NCBI GenBank assembly: GCA_023392995.1
Contig: JAEWMZ010000480.1
Location: 1-64,000, forward strand
Direction of reading: 5' to 3'
Length of the DNA: 64,000 nt
Source of the DNA: Bacillota bacterium
GTDB taxonomy: Bacteria > Bacillota > Clostridia > Lachnospirales > Lachnospiraceae
This document shows, in pieces, positions 16,022 to 22,826 of this stretch. The notes under the pieces were generated by a model. That model was not told the DNA's origin, did no database searches, and saw nothing but the letters and a program-made list of their open reading frames with translations. The position numbers and the translations under genes are program-made. Within the stretch, counting starts at the first letter, position 1. Each line of letters starts with the position of its first letter.

Positions 16022-16296
16022 TATATATTCCTCTCTTTCTTTTCAAAATTTAGAATTCTTTCAACTAGATCCAGTCCATATTCCTCTATATCTTTTGATT
16101 TAATTTCATAATTTTCTAAATAAGCTTGCGCCTGACCACAAGCTCTTGCATAACCATTAACTAAATTAAAAGGGTAATTTTTATGTGCCTCCTTTTCTTC
16201 CAACTTTTTAACATTTTCATTTCCTAAAGCAACTAATGCACAATTTATAGCTTTTTCAGCTATTTTTAAACGTATTTCTAATTCTCTTTTGGTCAC
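16021..16296 (-). CDS. Hypothetical phage protein, 91 residues
   Basis: GTG at 16294-16296 follows AAAGGAG by 6 bases. The product is helical and charged (KRELEIRLKIAEKAINCALVALGNENVKKLEEKE). No family recognised. It is coupled to the AbrB-like gene (stop and start overlap) and follows an XRE regulator. Confidence 0.55.
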   Translation of the reverse strand: MTKRELEIRLKIAEKAINCALVALGNENVKKLEEKEAHKNYPFNLVNGYARACGQAQAYLENYEIKSKDIEEYGLDLVERILNFEKKERNI

Positions 16297-16310
16297 AAAT
16301 TACTCCTTTC

Positions 16311-16787
16311 CTACATATTCTTCTCTGCCCAGAGCTTAAAGGTTTTAATTACAGTTTCAACTTCATCCATAATTGACAATATCTCTTCAAGCTCCGGCTT
16401 TTCTGATTCAGTAATTACTCCATCCTCAACTATATTCAGTAATGATTCCTTGGCACCTGCCAAATTTCGAAATGAACAAATTGCTTTTAACGATATTCTG
16501 TCTAAGTCTTCCAGAACAATTTTGGAATTGTTTGTTCCGAGAGGACAACACTCACTGCAATAATTTGTTTTTAGTTCTGGAGCGTTATATAGGTCTGCCA
16601 TTAATGCAACCTTATCTACAGGAACTACCTTGGTTAAGCCAAGCTCATAATCCGAAAGGCTTGATTGTGATATTCCAAGGAGAAAAGCGGCTCCCTCTCG
16701 ACTATTTAATTTGTCATTGGATAATGCAGCTTCTTTTCTACATCTAAAGTAAATATTCTCTGATTGTTTTGTACAGTTGCTTCCCAT
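16311..16787 (-). CDS. XRE-family regulator with C-terminal helical domain
   Basis: The 158-residue protein has an HTH near residues 28-62 (NSREGAAFLLGISQSSLSDYELGLTKVVPVDKVALMADLY), then a CSECCPLG cysteine patch and a helical C-terminal domain. This combination is common in early lytic regions of clostridial prophages. It lies at the head of the AbrB operon on the minus strand, so it is likely an antirepressor or early activator; its target is unknown. AAAGGGGG precedes the ATG. Confidence 0.75.
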   Translation of the reverse strand: MGSNCTKQSENIYFRCRKEAALSNDKLNSREGAAFLLGISQSSLSDYELGLTKVVPVDKVALMADLYNAPELKTNYCSECCPLGTNNSKIVLEDLDRISLKAICSFRNLAGAKESLLNIVEDGVITESEKPELEEILSIMDEVETVIKTFKLWAEKNM

Positions 16788-16847
16788 TGTATATTCACCC
16801 CCTTTAACATATAATTAATAATAGATAAGCACAAACGTTCGAAAGCT

Positions 16848-17000
16848 CTAAGATGAAGTAATTGCAGACAAAGTCATGCTTTCATACATGGCAGCTACAA
16901 CAGATACCGCTACAAATGCTACATCAAGCTTATCCTCTGGAACTTTTTCAAGGCGCTCGCATAATTCATTAATACGTTGCTTTTTTTCTTCTAAGCTCAT
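16848..17000 (-). CDS. Hypothetical short phage protein, 50 residues
   Basis: The start is ATG 16998-17000 with GAGGAGG upstream; the open frame to 17120 has no other start signal. The product is a charged helix (LEEKKQRINELCERLEKVPEDKL) followed by a hydrophobic helix (DVAFVAVSVVAAMYESM), so it could be membrane-bound. Function unknown. Confidence 0.55.
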   Translation of the reverse strand: MSLEEKKQRINELCERLEKVPEDKLDVAFVAVSVVAAMYESMTLSAITSS

Positions 17001-17037
17001 TTTGCACCTCCTCACTGGTGTAATATGTAAAATTATG

Positions 17038-17046
17038 TGGTATAAT
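17038..17046 (+). promoter_or_regulatory. Extended -10 promoter for the zinc-ribbon gene
   Basis: TGG directly precedes TATAAT (17041-17046), an extended -10 element; a -35 match is weak (GTGTAA). Transcription would run into the plus-strand gene at 17095. Confidence 0.45.
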
Positions 17047-17094
17047 CTCCTTACAGGCTCTGCCAAGCCAAGTACATAAGAATGGAGATTACGA

Positions 17095-17313
17095 ATGCTT
17101 CTTATAAAATGTTCCTGCAAATGTCATTCAACGTTAGATAGTGACTTTTTTTCAAAGCAACAAGTTTATAAGTGTCCAAATTGTTCAAAGAGATTAGAGG
17201 TTAATAATTGGACTGAAATTGCAACAATTGACGAAGTTTTGAAAAAAAGTGAATTCCAATTACTTTCGATACCAGACAACACAAGCATTGACTTTAAATT
17301 CAATATCAATTAG
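17095..17313 (+). CDS. Small zinc-ribbon phage protein, 72 residues
   Basis: It starts at ATG 17095 after GGAG. The product begins with CSCKCHS and has CPNCSKRL near residue 28-35, so it likely holds one zinc ribbon; the rest is mixed (ATIDEVLKKSEFQLLSIPD). It runs against its neighbours and converges on the 57-residue gene, with a shared hairpin terminator between them. Function unknown. Confidence 0.55.
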   Translation: MLLIKCSCKCHSTLDSDFFSKQQVYKCPNCSKRLEVNNWTEIATIDEVLKKSEFQLLSIPDNTSIDFKFNIN

Positions 17314-17319
17314 GAATAT

Positions 17320-17343
17320 AGGCTGCTCATTGAGTAGCCTTTT
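17320..17343. terminator. Terminator between convergent genes
   Basis: GGCTGCTC (17321-17328) pairs with GAGTAGCC (17332-17339), with one G-U pair, and is followed by TTTT on the plus strand. It lies just after the zinc-ribbon gene stop and overlaps the end of the opposing 57-residue gene. Confidence 0.7.
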
Positions 17344-17500
17344 CCATTGAAAGTTCAATGTTGATACAGTTTTTTACCGCTTCAATTTTTTCAGCATTCT
17401 TATTAAGTTCAGTTAATAATTCACGTTGCTTATCTAAAAGCTCTTTAAGATTATCCATACTATTTAGTTTTATAGATGTTATTATCCTTGTATCGTTCAC
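17327..17500 (-). CDS. First leftward early gene, coiled-coil protein, 57 residues
   Basis: The start is GTG at 17498-17500 with AGGAGGG upstream. The product is one long helix with a heptad look (MDNLKELLDKQRELLTELNKNAEKIEAVKNC). It is the first gene read leftward from the operator-controlled promoter at 17548-17576, so it takes the position of a Cro-like or antirepressor gene, although no DNA-binding motif is seen. Confidence 0.6.
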   Translation of the reverse strand: MNDTRIITSIKLNSMDNLKELLDKQRELLTELNKNAEKIEAVKNCINIELSMEKATQ

Positions 17501-17532
17501 TCTATTCCCTCCTTTCTTGAAACTGATCAAAA

Positions 17533-17624
17533 TATCGTTCTACGAATACTATATAACGTAATACGATATTTGTCAATCATATTTTATGATTTTAATTGAC
17601 TTTATTATCGTGCTACGATAATAT
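17533..17624. promoter_or_regulatory. Phage immunity control region: divergent promoters and three operators
   Basis: Three sites share the form TATCGT-N3-ACGATA: 17533-17548, 17553-17569 and 17605-17621. The leftward promoter is TTGACA (17571-17576), 17 bases, TATAGT (17548-17553); site 2 lies in its spacer and site 1 beside its -10. The rightward promoter is TTGACT (17596-17601), 17 bases, TAATAT (17619-17624), with site 3 in its spacer. The layout is that of a lambda-like switch: one repressor blocks the leftward early promoter and its own. Confidence 0.88.
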
Positions 17625-17645
17625 GAATGTCAGGAGGTATTTTAT

Positions 17646-18023
17646 ATGAATGAACGGATTAAGTTAATAAGAACTAATTTAAAATTATCACAAAAAGATT
17701 TTGGTGAAAGAATAGGTTTAAAATCTAATTCAATTAGCGATATAGAAAATGGGAAAAATGAATTGCGTGAACAAGTATTGAAAGCTGTATGTCGGGAATA
17801 CAATGTAAATGAAAATTGGATTAGATATGGCGAAGGCGATATGTTCGATACATTGTCTGACGAGGAAGAAATGATGGCACATATAGGAAGCATATGCTCT
17901 GATGATGATGTACGTAAGCAGAGAGTCCTTGAGGTTGTTGTTAAAGTTATTGATAATAATGTCTGTTGGGAAATAATAAATAACGAAATTGAAAAGATAA
18001 TTAATGCAAGCAAAAAAGAGTAG
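17646..18023 (+). CDS. Phage repressor, XRE family (CI-like)
   Basis: The 125-residue protein has an XRE HTH in its first 60 residues (IRTNLKLSQKDFGERIGLKSNSISDIENGK), then a YNVNENWIRYGEGDMFDT segment common in clostridial phage repressors, and a short helical C-terminus that probably dimerises. There is no peptidase domain, so induction would not be by simple self-cleavage. AGGAGG precedes the ATG, and the rightward operator-controlled promoter drives it. A 12-bp terminator hairpin overlaps its end. Confidence 0.85.
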   Translation: MNERIKLIRTNLKLSQKDFGERIGLKSNSISDIENGKNELREQVLKAVCREYNVNENWIRYGEGDMFDTLSDEEEMMAHIGSICSDDDVRKQRVLEVVVKVIDNNVCWEIINNEIEKIINASKKE

Positions 18024-18039
18024 TTTCCTACTCTTTTTT
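18012..18039 (+). terminator. Terminator of the repressor gene
   Basis: A perfect 12-bp stem (18012-18023 with 18028-18039) with TTTC loop and a T-run within its 3' arm. It includes the repressor's last codons and stop. Confidence 0.85.
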
Positions 18040-18095
18040 ATTTTTTGAAATTATATGTAGATTTTTGTAATCCTTTACCACTAAATTTTATTGTG

Positions 18096-18218
18096 TCATT
18101 TTGTTTTCTGTTTTAGATTAATTGTGAAATAATAAATCAACCTGATATACCGTTCTTCTTTCATTCTGTTAATTTCTTCAAGTAATAACTGCTTTTTACT
18201 ATCTTTCATCTTTTGCAT
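18096..18218 (-). CDS. Short phage protein, 40 residues
   Basis: ATG at 18216-18218 follows GGGGGAGAT. The product is a basic helix ending in a hydrophobic segment (ERYIRLIYYFTINLKQKTK). This resembles short proteins found beside XRE repressors in clostridia, of unknown role. The 18219-18343 bases before the next gene show only AT-rich DNA. Confidence 0.5.
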   Translation of the reverse strand: MQKMKDSKKQLLLEEINRMKEERYIRLIYYFTINLKQKTK

Positions 18219-18343
18219 GTAATCTCCCCCATATGCATTTTAATGTAATACATTGTATTTATCTGTCGTTATATGGCGATTGTAACACATTGGAATTATA
18301 ATTTCCATTGTTTTGGAGATTTGTCCAATATCTTGAACAAATG

Positions 18344-18556
18344 TTATAATTTTACATAATATTCAAACAATTCCTCCGGTCTAACCTCAAGAGCCACAGC
18401 AATTTGACATAGAATCATAACCGTGGTGTTAGTTCTATTATTTTCAATATTATTAATTGTGGACTTACTTACTCCAACCTTATCAGCTAACTGCTGATCT
18501 GTTAATCCCTTCTTATTTCTAAGATCATACAACTTATATTTCACAGTGACTTCCAT
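18344..18556 (-). CDS. Small XRE-family regulator (Cro-like), 70 residues
   Basis: Almost the whole protein is one HTH domain: YDLRNKKGLTDQQLADKVGVSKSTINNIENNRTN, then a VRPEELFEYY tail as in small Cro/YozG-like regulators. It is divergent from the XRE gene at 18808; the 250-base gap between them is AT-rich and holds an imperfect inverted repeat (TATGACTTGATTGTAT near 18658 and ATACAATATATAAGTCA near 18702) that could be a shared operator. Confidence 0.75.
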   Translation of the reverse strand: MEVTVKYKLYDLRNKKGLTDQQLADKVGVSKSTINNIENNRTNTTVMILCQIAVALEVRPEELFEYYVKL

Positions 18557-18807
18557 ACTTTTTCCCTGCCCGATTTATTTTGTAGTTATTATATGTATAG
18601 AATTCAGAAATACTTATCTTAATCATATGATTCGACTATTTATTACATGCGTAAATATATGACTTGATTGTATATTTTCATGATTATTATATGCTGAAAT
18701 CATACAATATATAAGTCAACTAATATTAATATCATTTTTCGATAAACATAATCTTGTTTAGTTGTCGTTGATTTTATCCTATGTTATCGTATTTCGGGGG
18801 TGCAAAT

Positions 18808-19101
18808 ATGGGATATGACTGCGAGAAAATAGGTAAAAGAATATATGAGGCAAGAAATCAAGCCGGGATGAAACAAGAAACTTTAAGTAAAAAAGCTGGA
18901 ATTAGTCAAGCTACCATGTCAAATATAGAAAACGGTGTATTTAACCTGAGGCTTAAAACACTTTATAAAATTGCTGAAGCTCTCAACGTATCGGTTACAT
19001 GGATATTGGGAGAAGATACTTTTAAGGAACTTGGATTAACTGATACAGAATTATTAGAAATGAAAAAATATGCTGAATTTATCATTAGTAAACGAAAATA
19101 A
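18808..19101 (+). CDS. XRE-family regulator, 97 residues
   Basis: The preferred ATG (18808) follows GGGGGTG; the earlier ATG at 18781 contains no signal. The HTH occupies about residues 5-65 (IGKRIYEARNQAGMKQETLSKKAGISQATMSNIENG ... LYKIAEALNVSVTWILGE), with a short helical tail. It is probably a second immunity or lysogeny regulator, read away from the Cro-like gene. Confidence 0.78.
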   Translation: MGYDCEKIGKRIYEARNQAGMKQETLSKKAGISQATMSNIENGVFNLRLKTLYKIAEALNVSVTWILGEDTFKELGLTDTELLEMKKYAEFIISKRK

Positions 19102-19131
19102 GCCTTTATCCTTATGGATTAGGCTTTTTTT
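19100..19131 (+). terminator. Terminator after the XRE gene
   Basis: AGCCTTTATCC and GGATTAGGCT form a stem with loop TTAT, followed by TTTTTTT. Confidence 0.8.
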
Positions 19132-19219
19132 AATCATAATCTTGCTTTATTATTGTATTTTACTGTAAATATGTTAGTATATACCTGATATTACATATAA
19201 TTTACATGGAGGATAAAGT

Positions 19220-20143
19220 ATGTTCGATTTCGTTGCTATTGATTTTGAAACCGCAAATAATAATCTAAATAGCGCATGCTCAATAGGGATTGCTGCTGTG
19301 AAAGATATGGAGATTGTATCCAAAGAGTATTATTTAATCAAACCACCTACTGATAAATTTGATTCTGGTAATGTGAAAATCCATGGGATAACATATGACA
19401 TGGTAAAAAATGAAGATCAATTTCCAGCGATATGGAAAAAGATTGAACATTATTTTGATAATGTTATGGTAGCTCATAATGCACAGTTTGATTTTTCGGT
19501 TTTAAAATGTCTCATTGATACTTATAATATAGAACCATTTGATTGTATGTACATAGATAGCCGTACTATATCGAGCCGTATATGTGAATGCGGTACTAGT
19601 CTTGAAGAAGTTTTGAAATTTCTTGATATTTCAATTAATAATCATCATAATGCCCTGGATGATGCCGAAGCTTGTGCCAATATTTTAATTGCAGTTATTA
19701 ATAAAATTGGTCTTCCATCTTTTAACCATTTTGCATTAGTTACTTCTCCTGATATCGTTAAATTATTTTCAAAGATTAAGGCTAGTAAAACATTTAAGCC
19801 AGAAAAATTCAGCAAGTTCCATGAAGTAAAGATTTCAGAATTGACTGCTACTACTTCGGAATTTGATTCATCTCACCCTTTTTTCCAGAAGAGTATCGTA
19901 CTTACTGGTGAACTAGAGAAATATGAACGTAGTGCTGCAATGCAGCAGATTGTTAATGCTGGCGGTATTGTAAAAAGTTCAATATCACGTAAAACCGATT
20001 TTCTTGTTGTAGGCAAGCAGGATAAAACTTTGGTTGGTGATGATGGCATGAGTTCAAAGGAAGAGAAAGCCTATGCTTTAATAGAAAAAGGATGTAAAAT
20101 TACGATATTAAATGAAGATCAGTTTATTCAGTTATTGAATTGA
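19220..20143 (+). CDS. DEDDh exonuclease with C-terminal BRCT domain
   Basis: The 307-residue protein joins a DnaQ-type 3'-5' exonuclease (Exo I DFETANN at residues 8-14, Exo II with HNAQFD, Exo III HNALDDAEA) to a BRCT domain in the last 90 residues (FFQKSIVLTGELEKYERSAAMQQIVNAGGIVKSSISRKTDFLVVG), like the BRCT of NAD ligase. This fusion is widespread in Firmicutes, often as cargo. It sits in the lysogeny strand of the prophage and has GGAGG before ATG, so it may be expressed in lysogens. Function may be DNA repair or superinfection defence; neither is shown. Confidence 0.88.
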   Translation: MFDFVAIDFETANNNLNSACSIGIAAVKDMEIVSKEYYLIKPPTDKFDSGNVKIHGITYDMVKNEDQFPAIWKKIEHYFDNVMVAHNAQFDFSVLKCLIDTYNIEPFDCMYIDSRTISSRICECGTSLEEVLKFLDISINNHHNALDDAEACANILIAVINKIGLPSFNHFALVTSPDIVKLFSKIKASKTFKPEKFSKFHEVKISELTATTSEFDSSHPFFQKSIVLTGELEKYERSAAMQQIVNAGGIVKSSISRKTDFLVVGKQDKTLVGDDGMSSKEEKAYALIEKGCKITILNEDQFIQLLN

Positions 20144-20197
20144 CAAATCAAAGTCATACGTTATACTTTTTAATAATAACAATCTAAGGAGTAAATT

Positions 20198-20434
20198 ATG
20201 AATGTACCTATAGCTGTTAAAGCTGCCTTTTCTGCTTCCGGCCAAATAATACCTATCTATGTACAGTTGGAAAATGAAGCCTATAAAATACATGAGATAG
20301 AGTATACAAAAGAAGAAATATTTGCAGGGATATCAACCGTTCGGTTTTGTTGTTACATCGAGCGCAATGGAGAACTGGAAAGGTTAATGATTAGGTTTCA
20401 TAGAAGTACTACACAGTGGGTATTATTAAAATGA
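20198..20434 (+). CDS. Hypothetical lysogeny-strand protein, 78 residues
   Basis: The ATG at 20198 follows AAGGAG. The product is strand-rich (IIPIYVQLENEAYKIHEIEYTKEEI ... VRFCCYIERNGELERLMIRFH) and ends TTQWVLLK, suggesting a small beta-barrel. No family recognised. It is read with the exonuclease gene and ends at a shared terminator facing the lysis genes. Confidence 0.6.
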   Translation: MNVPIAVKAAFSASGQIIPIYVQLENEAYKIHEIEYTKEEIFAGISTVRFCCYIERNGELERLMIRFHRSTTQWVLLK

Positions 20435-20453
20435 CCACGGTAATAGACTCTCA

Positions 20454-20494
20454 ATAAGGCTCTCCGACCTCGTAGATCAGTCAGAGAGCCTTTA
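20454..20494. terminator. Bidirectional terminator between lysogeny and lysis genes
   Basis: AAGGCTCTC and AGAGAGCCTT form a strong stem with an 18-base loop between convergent genes; T- or A-rich flanks occur on both sides. Confidence 0.75.
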
Positions 20495-20498
20495 TAAT

Positions 20499-20930
20499 CT
20501 ACCGCTTAAGGAATAAAGCCTGTTCTTCTCTCCTGCGCCTCGTTAAGCCTGCAAGCTCGATTCCTCCGGCTTTATTGTACAATAGGATTGTATTAGCAAT
20601 AACTTCTTTGGTTCTGGTTCCGTTTATGGTCAACTTATCAATACTGCCTAGGTTATAGGCAAAAGATACCATTGCATCAAATTCATTTTGTGTCCACCTG
20701 TACTTAGATAGATACTTATTTACCTTCTCTTCGTACTTCTCTAGATCGGTTTTAAGGATCTTTTCTGCGTGGCTCTGGGTAATTTTCATCCCTTTCGTCA
20801 CAGGTTTCCCTAACACCGTTCCAGTATGTCCATAACCGATCGTGGGTACTCCGGCTGGGCAGAGATACCCGGTGAGTCTACATCCTTCATATTTCTTTAT
20901 TAGATCAATTCCTTTTTTACTTATCTTCAT
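20499..20930 (-). CDS. Phage lysozyme endolysin (GH24)
   Basis: The 143-residue protein is a T4-type lysozyme: catalytic Glu15 in KKYEG and Thr30 in PTIGYGHTG with the usual spacing. The aspartate of T4 lysozyme (Asp20) is a cysteine here (Cys24, in LCPAGVPTIGYGH). A cysteine at this site is known to support activity in T4 lysozyme mutants. There is no signal peptide or cell-wall-binding domain, so it relies on the adjacent holin. Its start overlaps the end of the holin gene by 4 bases. Confidence 0.92.
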   Translation of the reverse strand: MKISKKGIDLIKKYEGCRLTGYLCPAGVPTIGYGHTGTVLGKPVTKGMKITQSHAEKILKTDLEKYEEKVNKYLSKYRWTQNEFDAMVSFAYNLGSIDKLTINGTRTKEVIANTILLYNKAGGIELAGLTRRRREEQALFLKR

Positions 20931-21430
20931 TCCTGATCCTCCTTATCAACTATGGCATTTCCTTGCTTTTCTACTCCATCTTTTAATACAGCTATTGCTT
21001 TCTTTAGAAAGTCGGGTAATGGTGTACCCAGTCGTCCGGCATTTTCCAGTATCGACAACAGTTCATTAAGAATAAACCAGACAGCCGTAAGAAGCCCGAA
21101 GAAAGTTGCAATTGGTATTCTTATACCCATACTGTTTGTTACGTTGAATATGAGCCAATCAGATGCCATGGCAACAGCAATTGCAAGTATGTACCCAATC
21201 TTTTTATAAATGCCCTGTGCTCCTCTTTTACTGCTCCATCCCTTAGTCTTATCTTCTGGAGATTCTAAGGATTCTTTTTTACTTGCAGCCATACCGGATA
21301 AAAAATCTAATATCATTAATCCGGTAAGCAGAATCAATACCCAGTATAAAATTCCAAGCTTTGCACTAAAAAAAGCTCCTACGGAAGCGATTACTGCTTT
21401 ACTTGTAATGTAGATATTTTCTGTTTTCAT
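20927..21430 (-). CDS. Phage holin (toxin-secretion/phage-lysis family)
   Basis: The 167-residue protein has three hydrophobic stretches (near residues 11-45, 80-98 and 103-125), the KGWSSKRGAQGIYKKIGYI loop typical of this holin family (TcdE/UtxA-like), and a charged tail. It makes membrane pores for lysozyme release. Confidence 0.9.
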   Translation of the reverse strand: MKTENIYITSKAVIASVGAFFSAKLGILYWVLILLTGLMILDFLSGMAASKKESLESPEDKTKGWSSKRGAQGIYKKIGYILAIAVAMASDWLIFNVTNSMGIRIPIATFFGLLTAVWFILNELLSILENAGRLGTPLPDFLKKAIAVLKDGVEKQGNAIVDKEDQE

Positions 21431-21458
21431 TGCATAGTCCTTCTTTCTTTTTTTATTA

Positions 21459-21488
21459 TAAAAGGCACCCCTTAGGATGCCTTAAATT
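21459..21488 (-). terminator. Terminator upstream of the lysis genes
   Basis: The stem at 21462-21470/21475-21483 has one G-U pair only when read on the minus strand, where it is followed by TTTTATAATAAAA. It should end the transcript of the second tyrosine recombinase before the holin. Confidence 0.65.
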
Positions 21489-21546
21489 TTATTGACGTAT
21501 ATATAAAAATTATGTAGAATATTCTTGTAGCCTGCTGCTTATATAA

Positions 21547-21595
21547 GGCAGACATTTCATCCAGATGATGTATTCTGACGGATGATTTGTCTGCC
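21547..21595. repeat. Long imperfect inverted repeat after the second recombinase
   Basis: Sixteen-base arms (21547-21562 and 21580-21595), 14 of 16 matching, with a 17-base loop. It is not followed by T on either strand. As it lies 25 bases past the recombinase stop, it may be that enzyme's recombination site or an RNA-stability element. Confidence 0.55.
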
Positions 21596-21620
21596 ACACT
21601 TCTTTCTATGAAGTTATACT

Positions 21621-22637
21621 TTAGAATACCATTTTCTTGTACTCTTGTTTAATATTATCTTCGCTCAGATCATAATAAATCTGCGTAGTATCAGCGCTCG
21701 AGTGACCAAGCATTTGCTGCATGATATGTACAGGAACACCATGATTAACTCCTGATGTTGCAAATGTATGCCTATAGAGATGAGGAAACACATTGTAGGT
21801 AATGCCAGCTCTTACTGCGATCATATCCACATCCTTTTCGATGCTACGGCTCCCTAATTTATGATATGGCTTCTTACTAGCGACAAATAAGCTATTACTC
21901 AAAATCCCTCTATTCTGACGATCAGATAAATAATTCATCAGAAAGAATCTCGCTCTGGTACTAAATATTACCGTCCTTTCTTTGTTACCCTTGCCGATTA
22001 CTGAAATGCTATTATTGTCCCAATTGATTTTATCTAATGTTGCATTCGTGACCTCGCTTACACGACAGCCAGTAGAAAGCAAAAATTCAAATAGAGCTTT
22101 ATCTCTTATTGTTTTACACTCTTCTCTCATTCGTTCCAGATCAATTTGCTTAATATGTCCACGCTTTCTAATAGGTTCCTTGGTAGGCTGTAGGTTTCTG
22201 GCCGGATTTTGCACTAAATAACCTTCATCTTGAAGCCACTGGAAGAATGCTTTAATCTTCCATATTTTAGAGTTAATACTACTTGGTTGATTACCTGCGT
22301 ATGCCTTAGCCAAAAACATTCTAAGGTCAATTGTTGTGATCATTGATATTGGCTTATTAAAGTATTCTGCCAGAACCTTAAACATTAGTCGATAGCTATA
22401 GCTTGTAGACTCTGCCATACCTTCTAAACGTTTGCAAGATAGGTAAATAAATGCCTTTTCCAATAAATCTCCCTTTACAAGATCAGTACAGCGGCTGGTT
22501 ATTTCATAGTCATTTAGCCGCTCCTCAATTTTATTTCTTAGTTGTATCTGTTTTGGAATATCAACCTGAAGATATGGGACAACTTTTATTATGTCCTCAA
22601 TGATATTAATGGTGATTTCTTGAGATAAATTAGGCAT
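21621..22637 (-). CDS. Tyrosine recombinase, second of three in the prophage
   Basis: ATG at 22635-22637 is chosen because AAGGAG lies upstream; the frame is open to 22805 but that stretch is the leader with overlapping regulatory elements. The 338-residue protein has a core-binding domain and a complete active site: Arg in STGCRVSEV, Lys in GKGNKERT, HxxR in FPHLYRHTFA, His in LGHSSADT and the Tyr in IYYDLS. It is XerC/D-like. It lies among cargo between tail and lysis genes, not at a phage end, so it is not the phage integrase. Its leader is opposed by a probable antisense RNA. Confidence 0.9.
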   Translation of the reverse strand: MPNLSQEITINIIEDIIKVVPYLQVDIPKQIQLRNKIEERLNDYEITSRCTDLVKGDLLEKAFIYLSCKRLEGMAESTSYSYRLMFKVLAEYFNKPISMITTIDLRMFLAKAYAGNQPSSINSKIWKIKAFFQWLQDEGYLVQNPARNLQPTKEPIRKRGHIKQIDLERMREECKTIRDKALFEFLLSTGCRVSEVTNATLDKINWDNNSISVIGKGNKERTVIFSTRARFFLMNYLSDRQNRGILSNSLFVASKKPYHKLGSRSIEKDVDMIAVRAGITYNVFPHLYRHTFATSGVNHGVPVHIMQQMLGHSSADTTQIYYDLSEDNIKQEYKKMVF

Positions 22638-22689
22638 AAAAAACACACTCCTTCTTGCACCAGATGCAATAAGAGTGTATAATGCTCTT

Positions 22690-22757
22690 AGAGGCACCTG
22701 GTGTCTCAGTGGTAGAGGTAGGCGATTCTGTGGTGGAGGAGCCTGCCTCTTCTTTTT
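22690..22757 (+). ncRNA. Antisense small RNA against the recombinase leader, about 68 nt
   Basis: A plus-strand promoter, TTGCAC (22655-22660), 17 bases, TATAAT (22678-22683), predicts a start near 22690. The RNA folds as hairpin 1, GAGGCAC-CTG-GTGTCTC (22691-22707), and a terminator, AGAGGTAGGC (22714-22723) with GCCTGCCTCT (22741-22750) and TCTTTTT. Each stem has one G-U pair that would be an A-C mismatch on the other strand, so the plus-strand RNA is the folded product. It is fully complementary to the 5' leader of the recombinase mRNA. Confidence 0.7.
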
Positions 22758-22772
22758 ATTGGTATTACTAAT

Positions 22773-22801
22773 ATTATACCAAACATTTGTTCTTGTTTCA
22801 A
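22773..22801 (-). promoter_or_regulatory. Promoter of the second tyrosine recombinase
   Basis: TTGAAA (22796-22801), 17 bases, TATAAT (22773-22778), with TGG just before the -10. It predicts a start near 22766 and a leader of about 129 bases before the ATG. Confidence 0.75.
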
Positions 22802-22826
22802 TCATTTTATGCCTTATTATGGAATT

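Noticed and set aside
22695..22757. tRNA-like words (GTCTCAGTGGTAGAG) suggesting a tRNA gene or remnant
   Set aside because: There is a D-arm-like word but no T-arm, anticodon stem or acceptor pairing. The region is better explained as a two-hairpin small RNA with promoter and terminator.
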